A stretch of 64,000 nucleotides of DNA, from NCBI RefSeq assembly GCF_013387485.1, contig NZ_JABBXB010000005.1, forward strand, positions 248,001-312,000, in the 5' to 3' direction. The position numbers were made by a program, and so were the translations under genes. This DNA comes from Stenotrophomonas sp. SAM-B. GTDB taxonomy: Bacteria > Pseudomonadota > Gammaproteobacteria > Xanthomonadales > Xanthomonadaceae. The notes beneath the pieces are model-generated. The model made no database searches and was not told the origin of the DNA. It was given only the letters and a program-made list of their open reading frames with translations. Positions 34,522 through 46,500 of this stretch are shown piece by piece. The stretch's first letter is position 1. Each line of letters begins with the position of its first letter.

Positions 34522-37500
34522 GAGTGGGAAATCCTGTAGTCGGGAATGGCAGTGAGCAGTTCCATGGTGGCAGGGTTGCGCGCGGCCGTGCTGATGCCCT
34601 GCGCATAGGGTTGGGCATCGAAGGTGGACATCGCTTCGATCATCTGGAACCGCTTCTTCTGGGCGAGTGCCAGATTGTCATGCAGGGCCGAGCGTGACGT
34701 CCGGGGGCTGGTCGGGAGGCTGTCGTCAACAGCCGGTCGACGATCCTGTCCAGACGGGGCCTGCCTGCGTTCGGCCGCTGTCTGCTCGACCCCGCCGAAG
34801 CGATCCCGCGCACCGGCCACTACCGGAGGTGTTCCGGACTGCGGCAGGTCTGCACTGGCCGCGACCCTCAGATTCCCACCGCGACGGTTGACGCGGCCGG
34901 AAGTGGCATCGCCACTGCCCAGATCGCGCCCCCCGTTGCCGTTGCCGGCATTGAGGTTCTGCCCGCTGCCGCCCTCGTCATTGTTGCGTTCGCCGAAGGC
35001 GAAGAACATGTCCGCCAGTGCCCCCTGGCTGCCATCGGTGCGGGTGAACTGGCCGTTGGCATAGGTGGTGTTGTCTCGCGTCTGGCCTGGCATCTGCCCG
35101 GTGCGCTGCGCATCGAGGTTGATCGACGCCACGCCCGCCTGCTGGAGGGTCAGCAATTCATCGGCCTGGCTGATGCCATCGCGGTTGCCGTCACGCCACA
35201 CCTGGAACTCGCCGAAGCGTGCATCGTTGGCGTCAAAGCGGCGATCGCCATTGCTGTCGTAGGCCGCCAGGCCCTCCAGGTCCGAATGGGCACCGTCGAG
35301 GTCAGCGGTGAACGAAATTTCGGCGCCGGAATCGATCACGCCGTTGCGATTGCGGTCCAGGACCAGCAGGCCATCATGCGGCCCCACCCAACCGGTGAGG
35401 TCGCGCACGCCGTCGCCATTCATGTCGAAGCGGGTTGCGCTCTGCGCCCAGCCAACGGTTTCAACGCCGTCGCCGTCCATATCCAGCACCACCGGCCCGA
35501 GGCGTGCGCCGTGCATGTTGACGACGAACTTGATGGGGTCGCTCCAAAGACCGCCACTGTCGACTGACGCGACTGTAATTTCATACCAGGTTTCGTAGTT
35601 GGTTTCTTCGAAGTAGCCTGCACCACTTCCGCGCGGATCGCCCCAATTGCCAGACGTCTCCTGACGCCAGCTGCCACGCGCATTCACGCGAATGGCAAGA
35701 TAATTGGCGCTGTGATAATACCCGGTGAGGAAGCCGTCCCCGGATACCGCGCGCGTCGTTATTCCGCGATCATAGCTATAACCTTCACCACTATAGGTAT
35801 CGGTGTATTGCCCGGTGACATGCACGTACTCGATTGCACTTGTCACCACCAGCAGAGCCATCCCATCTTCGGCGTCACTGCCCCACATAACCTGGATACC
35901 ATTGTCTTCGACCCGTACGACGGTGGGACGATCGTTGACATTCTGTACGTTGATCGTCACCCAGGTACTGGACGAAAGGCCGCCCCGGTCGGTCACCGTG
36001 ACCAGTATTTGATGGCTTTGCGCGGCCTCGTAGTCCAATTGGCCATGCAGCGCGATCTGCCCGGTGGTGGCGTTGATCCCGAACAGATTGCTGGCCCCGC
36101 CAGTGATGGCAAAGCGGTGGTCGCGGTTGTACCACTGGCTGTCCGGATCGGACCAGTTGGTGAACTGGAACACCGTCTGACCGGCGCCGGGCGCTGACTC
36201 CGCCAGCGAAACGCTCTGGCCCCAGGTACTCGGCGCTTCGTTGACGTCTTCGATGCGGACAGTGACTTCCCGGTTGCCCGATACCAGCGCGCCGTCGGTG
36301 GCCCGCAGGGTCACGTTGTAGACCGCCTCCAGCTGGCCGTCGCCATCACCGTCGATCAGCTGCACATACGGTGCAATCGCTTCGAAATCGAAGCTACTGA
36401 CGTTGTACTTGAGCTGGTTACCGGAAATGACGAACCAGGCGAAGGGATCGTTGATGATCTGATAGGACGGCGTGGTGCCGTCCGGGTCGGACGACGACAG
36501 GGTTGCCACCACTTGCCCGGCCACCCCGGTGTTCTCGCCGGTGAGCACGATGTGCTGGACGACATCCGGGGTCCGCGGTGCCTCGTTCACGTTGGATACG
36601 CCGACCTGGAACACCTGGTCGCGAGTGGCACCATGGCTATCGGTCACCCGTACCGTGACGGCGTGCGTGGTCGCGGACTCATAATCGAGCAGGCTGCCAT
36701 TGGCCACCGTCAATGCGCCGGCGGCCGAGATCGCGAAGCGCCCGCCGGCATTGTTGACAAGGCTGAACGTCAGGCCGTCGGTGGTGTCCTGGTCCTGGCC
36801 GCTGAACGTACCGACTGCCGCGCCATTTGCGGTGTTTTCGGCGATGGTCAGTGTCCGGTCCGCGGTAATGCCGTGCGGCGCATCATTGACGTCTTCCAGC
36901 CGCACCGTGATGGTGCGTACGCCTACCGATGACAGCCCCCCAGATACGGCGCGCACCGACACCGAGTACACCGCTTCCTGGCGGCCATCGCCATCCGCAT
37001 CGCTCAACGTCATGCCGGCAGCTTTCAGCGCCTCGAAGTCCAGCACCAAGCCAGCACGGAACTTCAGCTGGTTGCCGACCAGGGTGAACCACCCCCTGGA
37101 ATCGCCCTCCAGCACATAGCTGTAGGTGCCATTGCCGCCACTGGAGGACAGGTTGGCGATCAGCACGCCCCCCAGCGCAGCATTCTCAGCCGCGATCGCG
37201 ACCGGCTGGCTGGACACCGAGGGCGTGCCAGGTGCTTCGTCAACGTTGGTGACCGCGACAGTGAAGGTTTTGTCGCGGGTCAGGCCGCCGGCGTCGGTCA
37301 CGCGCACCACGATCTGGTGCGAGGCATTGGTTTCGTAGTCGAGCAGGCTGGCGTTGGCGATGGTCAGGACACCCGCCGCCGAGATTGCGAAGCGACCGCC
37401 TGCATTGTCGGCAAGACTGAAGGTGAACCCATCATTGTCCGCATCCACGCGCGCGAAGTTGCCCAGCACTGTCCCGTTGGCCAGCGGTGCCTCGCTGGTG

Positions 37501-40500
37501 GACTCGGCAGTGCTCAGCGCCCGGTCCACGGTAATGTCGGTCGGGCGAGCGTTGATGGTCACCGTCAGTGTCTGTGTCTTGCTGCTGGTCTGGCCGGTCG
37601 CCAGCTCCTTGGCAATGGCCGTCACCGTCAATGCAGCGGTGCCGGTAAGGTCGGCCGACCACGTCGCCGGCCCCACCAGTGCCAGTCCCGCCAGCTGCGC
37701 GGGCGTCAGCGACCAGACGCCATTGCCCAGGTGTGTGCCCTTGTTGAGCGTCAATCCGGCCGGCAGGTTCGAAATACGGATTTCCAGCGTTTCCGACCCA
37801 TCCTTGTCGGACAATGCCGCCTGCACGTCCAGTGCCAGCGTGCCACCGTCCAGCGTGGTGCCCACCTGCACCGCGCGGGTGATCAGCGGCGCATCGACCA
37901 CCGGCGCCACGTCCAGGAAGAAGACACGCTCGGTCACCAGGCCTCCGGCGTCAGTGGCGATCAGCTTGATGGCCACCCGGCCACTGGCGTTGCCCTTGGG
38001 AACCAGCGTCACCGTGCGCGAGCCGTTGGCGCCCACGGTGATGGTCGGTGGGTTCATCCACGCCAATACGGTGCTCAGGTCTGTGGCATCCACGGCCACG
38101 GCACGCACGCTCACGCCGCTGGCCGGGGTCAGGTCATCGCCTACGGTGAACTGCACGGCCACCTGGCCGTCCTCATTGATCTGCTGGTTGGCCACCACGC
38201 TGACCGTCGGCAGGCCGTTGCCATCCCAGTGGTGGCGCCACCGGTTCTCGAACGCCGCGTCCGCGTGCAGGGCCTGGTAGTCGGCCAAGGTTGCAGGCTT
38301 GGTTTTTCCGGCCATCAGCGCCACCAGCGCCTCGGCGTTGATCGTGCTCGTTGCGTGCTCACCGGCCAGGAAGAAATCGATCTTGTAGCTCGCCCGATCG
38401 CTGGCATTGGTGGTGGTGTACCAGCCCTTGATCGTGGTCTGCACGCTGGTCCCGATGACCGAGATCACCAGGTCATCCCCGGTGCGGCTGAACCACAGAT
38501 CATTGCGGCTGATGTCGCGGTAGCCGATGACGTCGATGTCGTCACCGCTCGAATCATAGTTGCGGATCTCGTCGGCCCCGGAACTCCGGTCGATCAGATA
38601 GACATCACTGTCGTCGCCGCCGATCAGGATGTCGTTGCCGGCACCACCATAGAGCGTATCGTTGCCGGCCTGCGCGTCGAGCAGATCATCGCCATCGCCG
38701 CCGTACAGCGTGTCGTTGCCGGCACCACCGTAGAGCTTGTCGTTGCCTGCGCCACCTTCAATGTAGTCATCACCGGCGGTGCCGGTGATCGTGTCAGCGA
38801 AGCTGCTTCCGATCACGCGCTCAAACGCGTCTTCCAGCACATCGCCCTGCGCAGCCCCGCCGTGCGTTCCGGTAGCCATGTCCAGCACAACGCCAGCGGT
38901 GGCCGTGGCGTAGGTCAGCGTATCGACACCTGCGCCACCGGACAGCACATCGGCCCCGGCCCCGCCATCAGCGATGTCATCGCCCTCACCGCCACGCAGC
39001 GTGTCGTTGCCCAGTCCGCCGAGCAGCGTATCGTTGCCAAGGCCACCGTCCAGCAGATCGCTACCGGCACCGCCGTCGAGCACGTCGTTGCCGGCTTCGC
39101 CGTACAGGCGGTCATCACCGTCGTCACCATAGAGCGTGTCGTCGCCGTCACCGCCACGCAGCTCATCAACGCCTGCCCCACCATACAAGGTGTCGCGGCC
39201 TAGATCGCCCCACAGCTTGTCATCGCCGGCTTCACCGCGCAGGGTGTCGTCGCCGTCACCACCGTACAGATCATCGTTGCCGCCGCCCCCGTTGATGATG
39301 TCGTTGCCGCCCAAGCCTTGGATTACGTCCCGGTTGGCCTGCCCCACCAGGGTCTCGCCTGCGGCGGTGCCATACAGGTAGTCATCGCGGTTGACCACTG
39401 TGAACACCAGCTGCTTGCTGACGCTCAGCCCGGCACCGCCACGATCGGTGGCAACAACGGTCACCGTGATGGTGGCGCCCGCCTCGTAGTCGACGATCGC
39501 ACCGGCCTTCAACCGCAGCTGATTGCCGTTGACGATCTCGAAGCGGCTGTCGGACACGCTGTACGCCATCGTGGCGAAATCACTGCCCGGGGTCGTGTCC
39601 GGATCGGTCGCCGACAACGTGCCAAGCAGGATCGCCGGCCGCGCGGTCCCGGTGGGTACGCGGTCGGTTTCGGTAATGCTGGTGGTGCTCGCAGCGAAGG
39701 CAACGGCCGTCGGCGCCTCGTTCTCGTCTTCGATTGCATAGGTGAAGCTCAGCGTCCCGTCCGAGGCCAGGCTGCCGTCATGCGCGCGCACGCTGGCAGT
39801 CAATAACACCTCCTTGACGCCATCGCCGTCCAGATCAACCAGCGTGGCGCCCTGCGCTTTGGACAGCGCCTCGAAATCGATCGCAACCCCGGCGCGGACA
39901 CGCACTTGGTTGCCCACCACCTCTAGCAGTCCACCCGGGTTGGTCACCAGTTGCAGTGTTGGCGTGGTCTTGTCCGGATCGCTCAGCACGAAGCTTCCGA
40001 CCACTGTGCCGGCGCCGGTCTTCTCACCCGCCAGTACCGGGGCCATGTTGGGTGGACGGCTGGGCGTGAACGGGGTTTCGTTGACGTTGCGCACGTCGAT
40101 GACGAAGTTCTTTTCGAACCAGGCGCCCGCACCATCGGTGACGCGTATCCGGACCGTGTGTGCCACGCCGGTTTCGTAGTCGAGCCTGGTACCGTCGCGT
40201 ACGCTCAGCACGCCATCGGCGCTGATCGCAAAGCGCCCACCGCCATCGTCAACCAGGGTGAAGGTGGCGGTGTCTTCGGGGCCGTCGCGGTCCACATGGC
40301 CAAAGCGACCCAGCGACAGGGTGTTTGCCGCGTTCTCGTCGACGGCCAACGGGCCCGGGGCAAGGATGTCGCTTGGCACGTCGTTGACCGACCGCACCGC
40401 CAGCTCGACCACCTGGTCGGCGGTGTTGCCATCGGCATCGGTGACGCGGACCACGAAGCGATCATTGCCGTGGCGGTCTGCCGCTGGGGTATAGACCCAT

Positions 40501-43500
40501 GCGCCGGTGACTGCATTGAGGGTCAAGTTACCCATGCCCGGCGCTGTCAGCAGCGTATAGCCGGTGATGTTGTCATCATGGTCCACGGCGTTGACGTTGC
40601 CAGTGAGGGGCAGGTCTTCGTCGGTGGCCAGATACTGGGTGGCCACCAGCGGAGCAGGCTTGTTGGAGTTCTGCCAGTAGCTGGCCAGTTGTTCCTGGAG
40701 TGCGGACGACATACTGCCCGGTACCAAGACCGAATCGGCCGCCATCGCCGCCAGCAACGGCTCGGCGTGCGCCAGGAACAGCGACCCGCCGCCGGTGGTG
40801 ATCTCGGTGATGCGGCTGGTTCCGGCGTAGTAGCCGGCAATGGTGATGCGGGTGCTGCCACCGATCACGCTTACCAGCAGGTCGTTGCCAACGCGCTGCA
40901 ACCAGACTTCGTTGGGCGCGGCGTTCTGCAGCACGATGCGGTTCACGCCCTGTGCGTCTTCGATCCGGTCGCTGCCGCCGTCGCGATCAAACAGATAGGT
41001 ATCATTGCCATCGCCCCCGCGCAGCAGGTCATTGCCCGCCTCGCCCACCAGCGTGTCATTGCCGGTACCACCATCGAGCAGGTCATCACCGGCGCCCCCC
41101 ACCAGGGTATCGTCGCCGGCGTCGCCGTACAGTTGGTCGGCGCCCTCCTGACCGCCAAGGGTGTCATTGCCCTCGCCGCCCCATGCCTTGTCGTCACCGA
41201 CATCACCGCTGATCTGGTCGTCGCCCACGCCACCGTAGATGTCATCGGCACCCGAGCCACCGGCGAGCACGTCATTGCCCGCGCCGCCTTCAAGACGGTC
41301 GTCGCCGGCATCGCCAGAAATCGCGTCGTTGCCGTCCCCGCCCATCAGGGTGTCGTTGCCATCGCCGCCGATGAGGACGTCATCGCCCCCCCGGCCATCC
41401 AGCCAGTCATTGCCGCCCAGGCCAATCAGGCGGTTGGCCCGCGCATCGCCACTGAAGGTATCGGCAAAGCCATCTGTTCCGACCACATTCTCAATGGAAC
41501 TCACACCCCCGCTCATCACGATGGTGTCGCCCGTTGCATGACCGCCGGACAGCGTGCCAGCCGCCAGATCAAGGACCAGCGCGGCGTCGGAGCTTACGTA
41601 GCGGATCGTGTCCCCGTAGCCACGATCTGCCTCCAACGGCAGACCAAGACTGATGCGGTCGCTCCCACCGTCCAGCACATCCGCACCCGCACCGCCTTCC
41701 AGGGTATCGTCACCCTCGCCGCCGGACAGCCTGTCATCCCCATCCCCGCCAGAGATCACGTCATGCCCGGCGCCGCCGTTGATGGTGTCGGCCGCAGCGC
41801 CTCCCAGAACAACGTCATCAGCGGTGGTCCCCCCCTGCGCAAGCTGACGCAGATTTTCAAGGTCAAACACAAGTCCATCGCTGAGCTGGACCTTATCAAC
41901 GCGGCGCTGGCTGTTGGCCCCATCAATGAGTCTGACCGAGCCGGTCTGTGCCGCAATGACATCAAGCTGGGTATCGCCGCTCACGATCCGCATGCGCAGG
42001 TTGGACAGGCTGATGGCGCTGCCGAATGCCAGGACATCGTTGCCCCCCTCAACATCCTGGAACGCTTCACGGGCGATCTGCGAACCGTTTTCGGTGTTAC
42101 GCCATGCATTGCCCAGCAGCCGCCCAACCCCATAAGGCCATGCCGACGCAGGCGGCATGGTTGCCTGCGCGGTGGCAAACAGGAAGTCAACGCGGTCAAT
42201 GCTCTTGTAGACAACCTGACCGGTCTCCCGGCTGGTGATCGTCAGACGATGGGCATACAGACCGCCCGCCCCTTGACCAAGCAACTCCCACGATGCCGAA
42301 TAGCCGCCCGCTACGTCACCAGCGGAGGTGACCACTTCCTCCAGGGCGAAGGCGCCCTCGAAGATCTGGTCGTTTCCATCACCCACGTTGTATTCGTACG
42401 TATCGTCTCCCTCGCCGCCATACAGAACATCGCTGCCGCCGCCACCACGCAGGACATCAGCGCCGACACTGCCGCCCAGCCGGTCGTCGCCGCTGCTACC
42501 CTCCAGTCCGTCGATGCTGCTGTACACATCGCCCTTGGCATCACCCGTGTTGGCAAAGGTACCTTCCAGATATGCGCGTACGCCGACGCTGCCCGCATAC
42601 GACGCGATGTCCACACCGCCACCGCCAAACAGCGTGTCGGCACCCGCACCACCGTGCAGCAGGTCGTCACCCTGCCCGCCGTAGAGAACGTCGTTGTCGG
42701 CGCCGCCACGCAGCGTGTCGTTGCCGTCGTTGCCCATCAGCAGGTCGACCCCCTGCCCGCCGTCGATCACGTCATCGCCGCCATTACCAGTGAGCCAGTC
42801 CTTGCCAGCTGTTCCGTTGATGGTGTCGTTCCCATCGCCCCCACCCAGGAGGGTCATGTCGGTGAGGGCGTGCCGCCCGGTTGCGGCAAAGACCATGTTC
42901 TCGATGGAGCCACCCAGGGCATACCAGTCCTTGATGGTGATGCGATCACCGGAACCGGACAGCTGGCCAACCTCGCCATCACGACCGATCACCAGCCGCA
43001 GATCATTGCCATCCCGCTGCAGCATCACGTCCTGGATGTCGACCCCGACACCGAACTCCAGCGAATCCACGCCAGCGTCGCGCGCGATCAAGCCGTTGAT
43101 CGCGCCCTGGTGGCGGCGCAGCACCTGGGCCTCGTCGTTCCAGTCGTTATGGCTGGTCCAGGTGGAACCGTCGAAGTAGACGATACCGTCCTTGCTGACG
43201 GTTCCATCGGCATTGCGCACATAGCCGTTGACGTACCCGCCGTTCTGCCAGACCAGATCCCAATTGTCGACATAGTCGTCCATGAGGGTGTCATCGCCAT
43301 CGCCACGCTGGTAGCGGAAGACATCATCACCTGCGCCGCCGACTACTTCATCGTTCCCACGGCCACCAACGACCAGATCCGCTCCAGTGCCGCCGTACAC
43401 ACGGTCGTCGCCATCGTCACCGAATACCGTATCGTTACCCGCGCCGCCCAGCACCTGGTCGTTACCGGACCCGCCCATCACCCAGTCCTGGTCGCCGTCA

Positions 43501-46500
43501 CCGGCGACGAAGTCGTCACCCGACCCGCCATTGCCGAAGTCGTTGCCGGCCAGACCGCGGATCTCGTCGTTGCCGGCGCCGCCGTACAGGAAGTCAGCGC
43601 CATAGGTGCCAAGAATAACGTCCGAGCCGCCGGTGCCGATGATGTAGGAGGTCATGTCCCCGATGCGGATCTCTTCGCCGTCGGCAAAACGCAGCCACTC
43701 CACGCGGTGTGAAGACTCGAACCAGTCCTTGATGATCAGCTCGTCGCCGGTAAGGATCGCGTTGCCCGCCGCATCGTAGGCAAGCAGCGCGATGACCAGA
43801 TCATTGCCTGCGCCACTGGCCGCTGAACGACGCATCTGGACATTCTGCAGCGACAAACCGCTGCCAAACACGATGGCATCCTCGCCCCCCTTTACCGACC
43901 CGTTGACTTCATAGTCACCACCGCCGGCCCAGTTGCGCGCCAGCTCTCCGTTGGCAATCTTCGCCAGGCGGTCGTTCAGGCTGTCGCCGCTGCCACGGAT
44001 CCCGCCGCTGCCCTGCTCGTCGTACACCACGTCGCGGCCGTCGCCGAGGCGGAACAGGTACTGGTCCGAACCACCTCCACCGAACAGGCGCGCTTCGCCA
44101 CCGGCACCGCGATCGTCGCCCGCACCACCGGCGAGAATATCGCCGCCTTCGCCACCGACCAGCAGGTCGTTACCCGCGCCACCTTCCAGCCAGTCCGAGC
44201 CGATGCTGCCGTACAAGCGATCATCGCCAGCGCCACCGTCGAGGTAGTTGCCGTTGCCACCGTTGCCGGCGATGGCTGTCGCCTGGGCAGCCGTGTCGCC
44301 GACGGCGAAGTTCACATTGGCGACGTTGCCCGCGAACAGGACGTCATTGCCGTCGCCGCCGAACAACCAGTCATCGAGCAGGCCGCCCACCAGAGTGTCA
44401 TTTCCGCTTCCACCCAGCAGATCATTGCCCAAGTCGCCGCCACGGACGATGTCGTCTCCGGCGCCGGCGTCGATGACGGCTGCGATCTCGATGCGGTGGC
44501 TGGTCTGAGAAGTGTTGCCATTGATCAGCAGGCCGGTCGTGCTGGACAGTACCGCACCGTTGACGTGAATGCTGTCGTTGCCATTGCTGCCTAGGATTTT
44601 GTCCTTGTCGGAGGCAATGATGGAGTCACTGAAAGTGAAGACCTCATTGCCGACCCAATCAATCAGTACGCGCTCCCGTCCGCCATCCATATCAAATTTG
44701 AACATCATGTTCGATGCGGCAAGACCAGCACCATCAACCGTGCCATCTGCCACTTGGTCAAGCCATGCGGCGAACCCCCCAGTCCAGTCCGACGCTGCAC
44801 GCCGATTCAGACCAAGCTCTTCCACGCGGACCAATGTGATGGCCCACTGCGCCGCGAATCCACTTTCCGGCGCGCCCGCGATCAGCGCGTTGATCTCCCA
44901 TGGGGATGCCACGTATCGGCCGTAATCGGTCGCAACAGCGATATCGCCAAAAAGACTGGTCGCACTGAAACTGGTCGGCACGTCCAAGCTGGCAAGGTTC
45001 CTGCCGATGGCGCGTTTGATATAGACGTCCCCCCCTACCATCCTTGCGAGCAGGCTGGATAGACCACGAACAGTCCCGTAAGAGATGACATCCTCTGCTT
45101 TGGACGTTGTGATAGATGGGTTTGACCAGTAACGATAGTTTTTCCCGTAGGTGCCGTACGTGCCGCCATCGACCGACGTTCCGATTGCCAAACGACTTCC
45201 AGAGACCTCCAGCACGGCGTTCATGGTGCCGGCGACCTGATTGGCCAGGAGAACGGCACCCACGGTCGTTCCGCCCGATTTGGCGTGCGCGCCGGTCACT
45301 GTGAATGCAGAGTTCGATTCGTCCCATGTGACCGACGCCCAAGACCTGGGCTTCCCACTGGAGAACAGACTTCCGATCAATCCGCCGAACACATATCCGA
45401 CCAACGCGCCTATGGCCGCACCGATTGGTCCAGCGTATGTGGCTCCAACGGCTTGCAGCAACGCGCTCCAAGTCTGAGCCATGGTCGCACCCACGTACGC
45501 ACCCACTGCAGAGCCGATCTGGGCGCCAAGCTGACCGCCAACCGTATCGAACTTGACAAGACTGGCACCGAGGCGCGCGCCGATGTAGCCGCCGACAGCG
45601 GTGTATATCTGGGCCGGCTCTAACCCGTTCACAATGCTGATGTCCACGCCATCGGCAATCTTGATTGCATTCTCGATGATCTGTCCAAGCGCCGTGGACG
45701 CAACGGTCTGCCCGATCTCCGCCAAAGTGCCTTTGATGCCCAGAGAACTGATCAGCTCGGCGGTCAGGTACGCAGAGATGGCGCCAGAGGCCGCACCGCG
45801 CAGGCTTGTCTGGAACTCTTCCGGGATGTCAGCCAGCAGGTCCATGATTCCAGACCTGGTAATCACCTTCGTACCACCGGCAGCAGCGATTTCGCCGAGG
45901 TTTCTGCCGACAGTCTTCAGCGTTGCCGAAGCCAGCACCTGCCAGAGCGGATCATTGATCTTGAGTGCGGAGGCAACTGCACCTCCTATTGCGCCGCCCA
46001 AGCCACCTGACATCGCGATCCGTTGAAGGGTGGCGGCATCCACGTAGACCGGCATCAACGGAGTCGTCGTGGGTCGTTCCGAGGCGGTGCCCTTTCGATT
46101 GAACGTCCTCAGTCTTCCACTGCCATCAGCGAAGATGAAGTCACTTGCCCTGCCGTTGAAGTAAAGTCCATCAGCCTCCAGCTTTGCCTCGTCTCCACCT
46201 AGACCCTCAAGATCGATACGTACGCTGCCTGGCTCGTTGCCTCCAGGTATCCGCTCCTGCATCCACTGCTCTACGCTGATGATGTCTTCGAGCCGAGAAC
46301 GCAGGTAGTAGTTCTGATAGTCCAAGCCCCTGCTTGCGCCAAGACCCCCGCTACTAGCATCGTAGTAGCAAACGCCGAAGGCTTCCTTGTTACGGTTGGG
46401 ATCAACAGAATAGTCCTCGCGCAGTACAATACCCGGCGCAAGTGCGTATTGCCCATTGGGCTGTTGGATGACACATCCCGGCGGCATGGCCTGAAACATT

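Noticed and set aside
37317..43712. Long open frames on the plus strand opposite the RTX gene (for example 39951-43712)
   Set aside because: They mirror the Gly/Asp-rich RTX repeats in antisense, are low-complexity (Val/Ala/Pro) and have no start signals; the minus-strand frame of 4171 codons explains the DNA.
38600..44600. Direct repeats that could be taken for a CRISPR or satellite array
   Set aside because: The repeat unit is 27 bases in frame and codes for RTX nonapeptides; there are no constant repeats with unique spacers.
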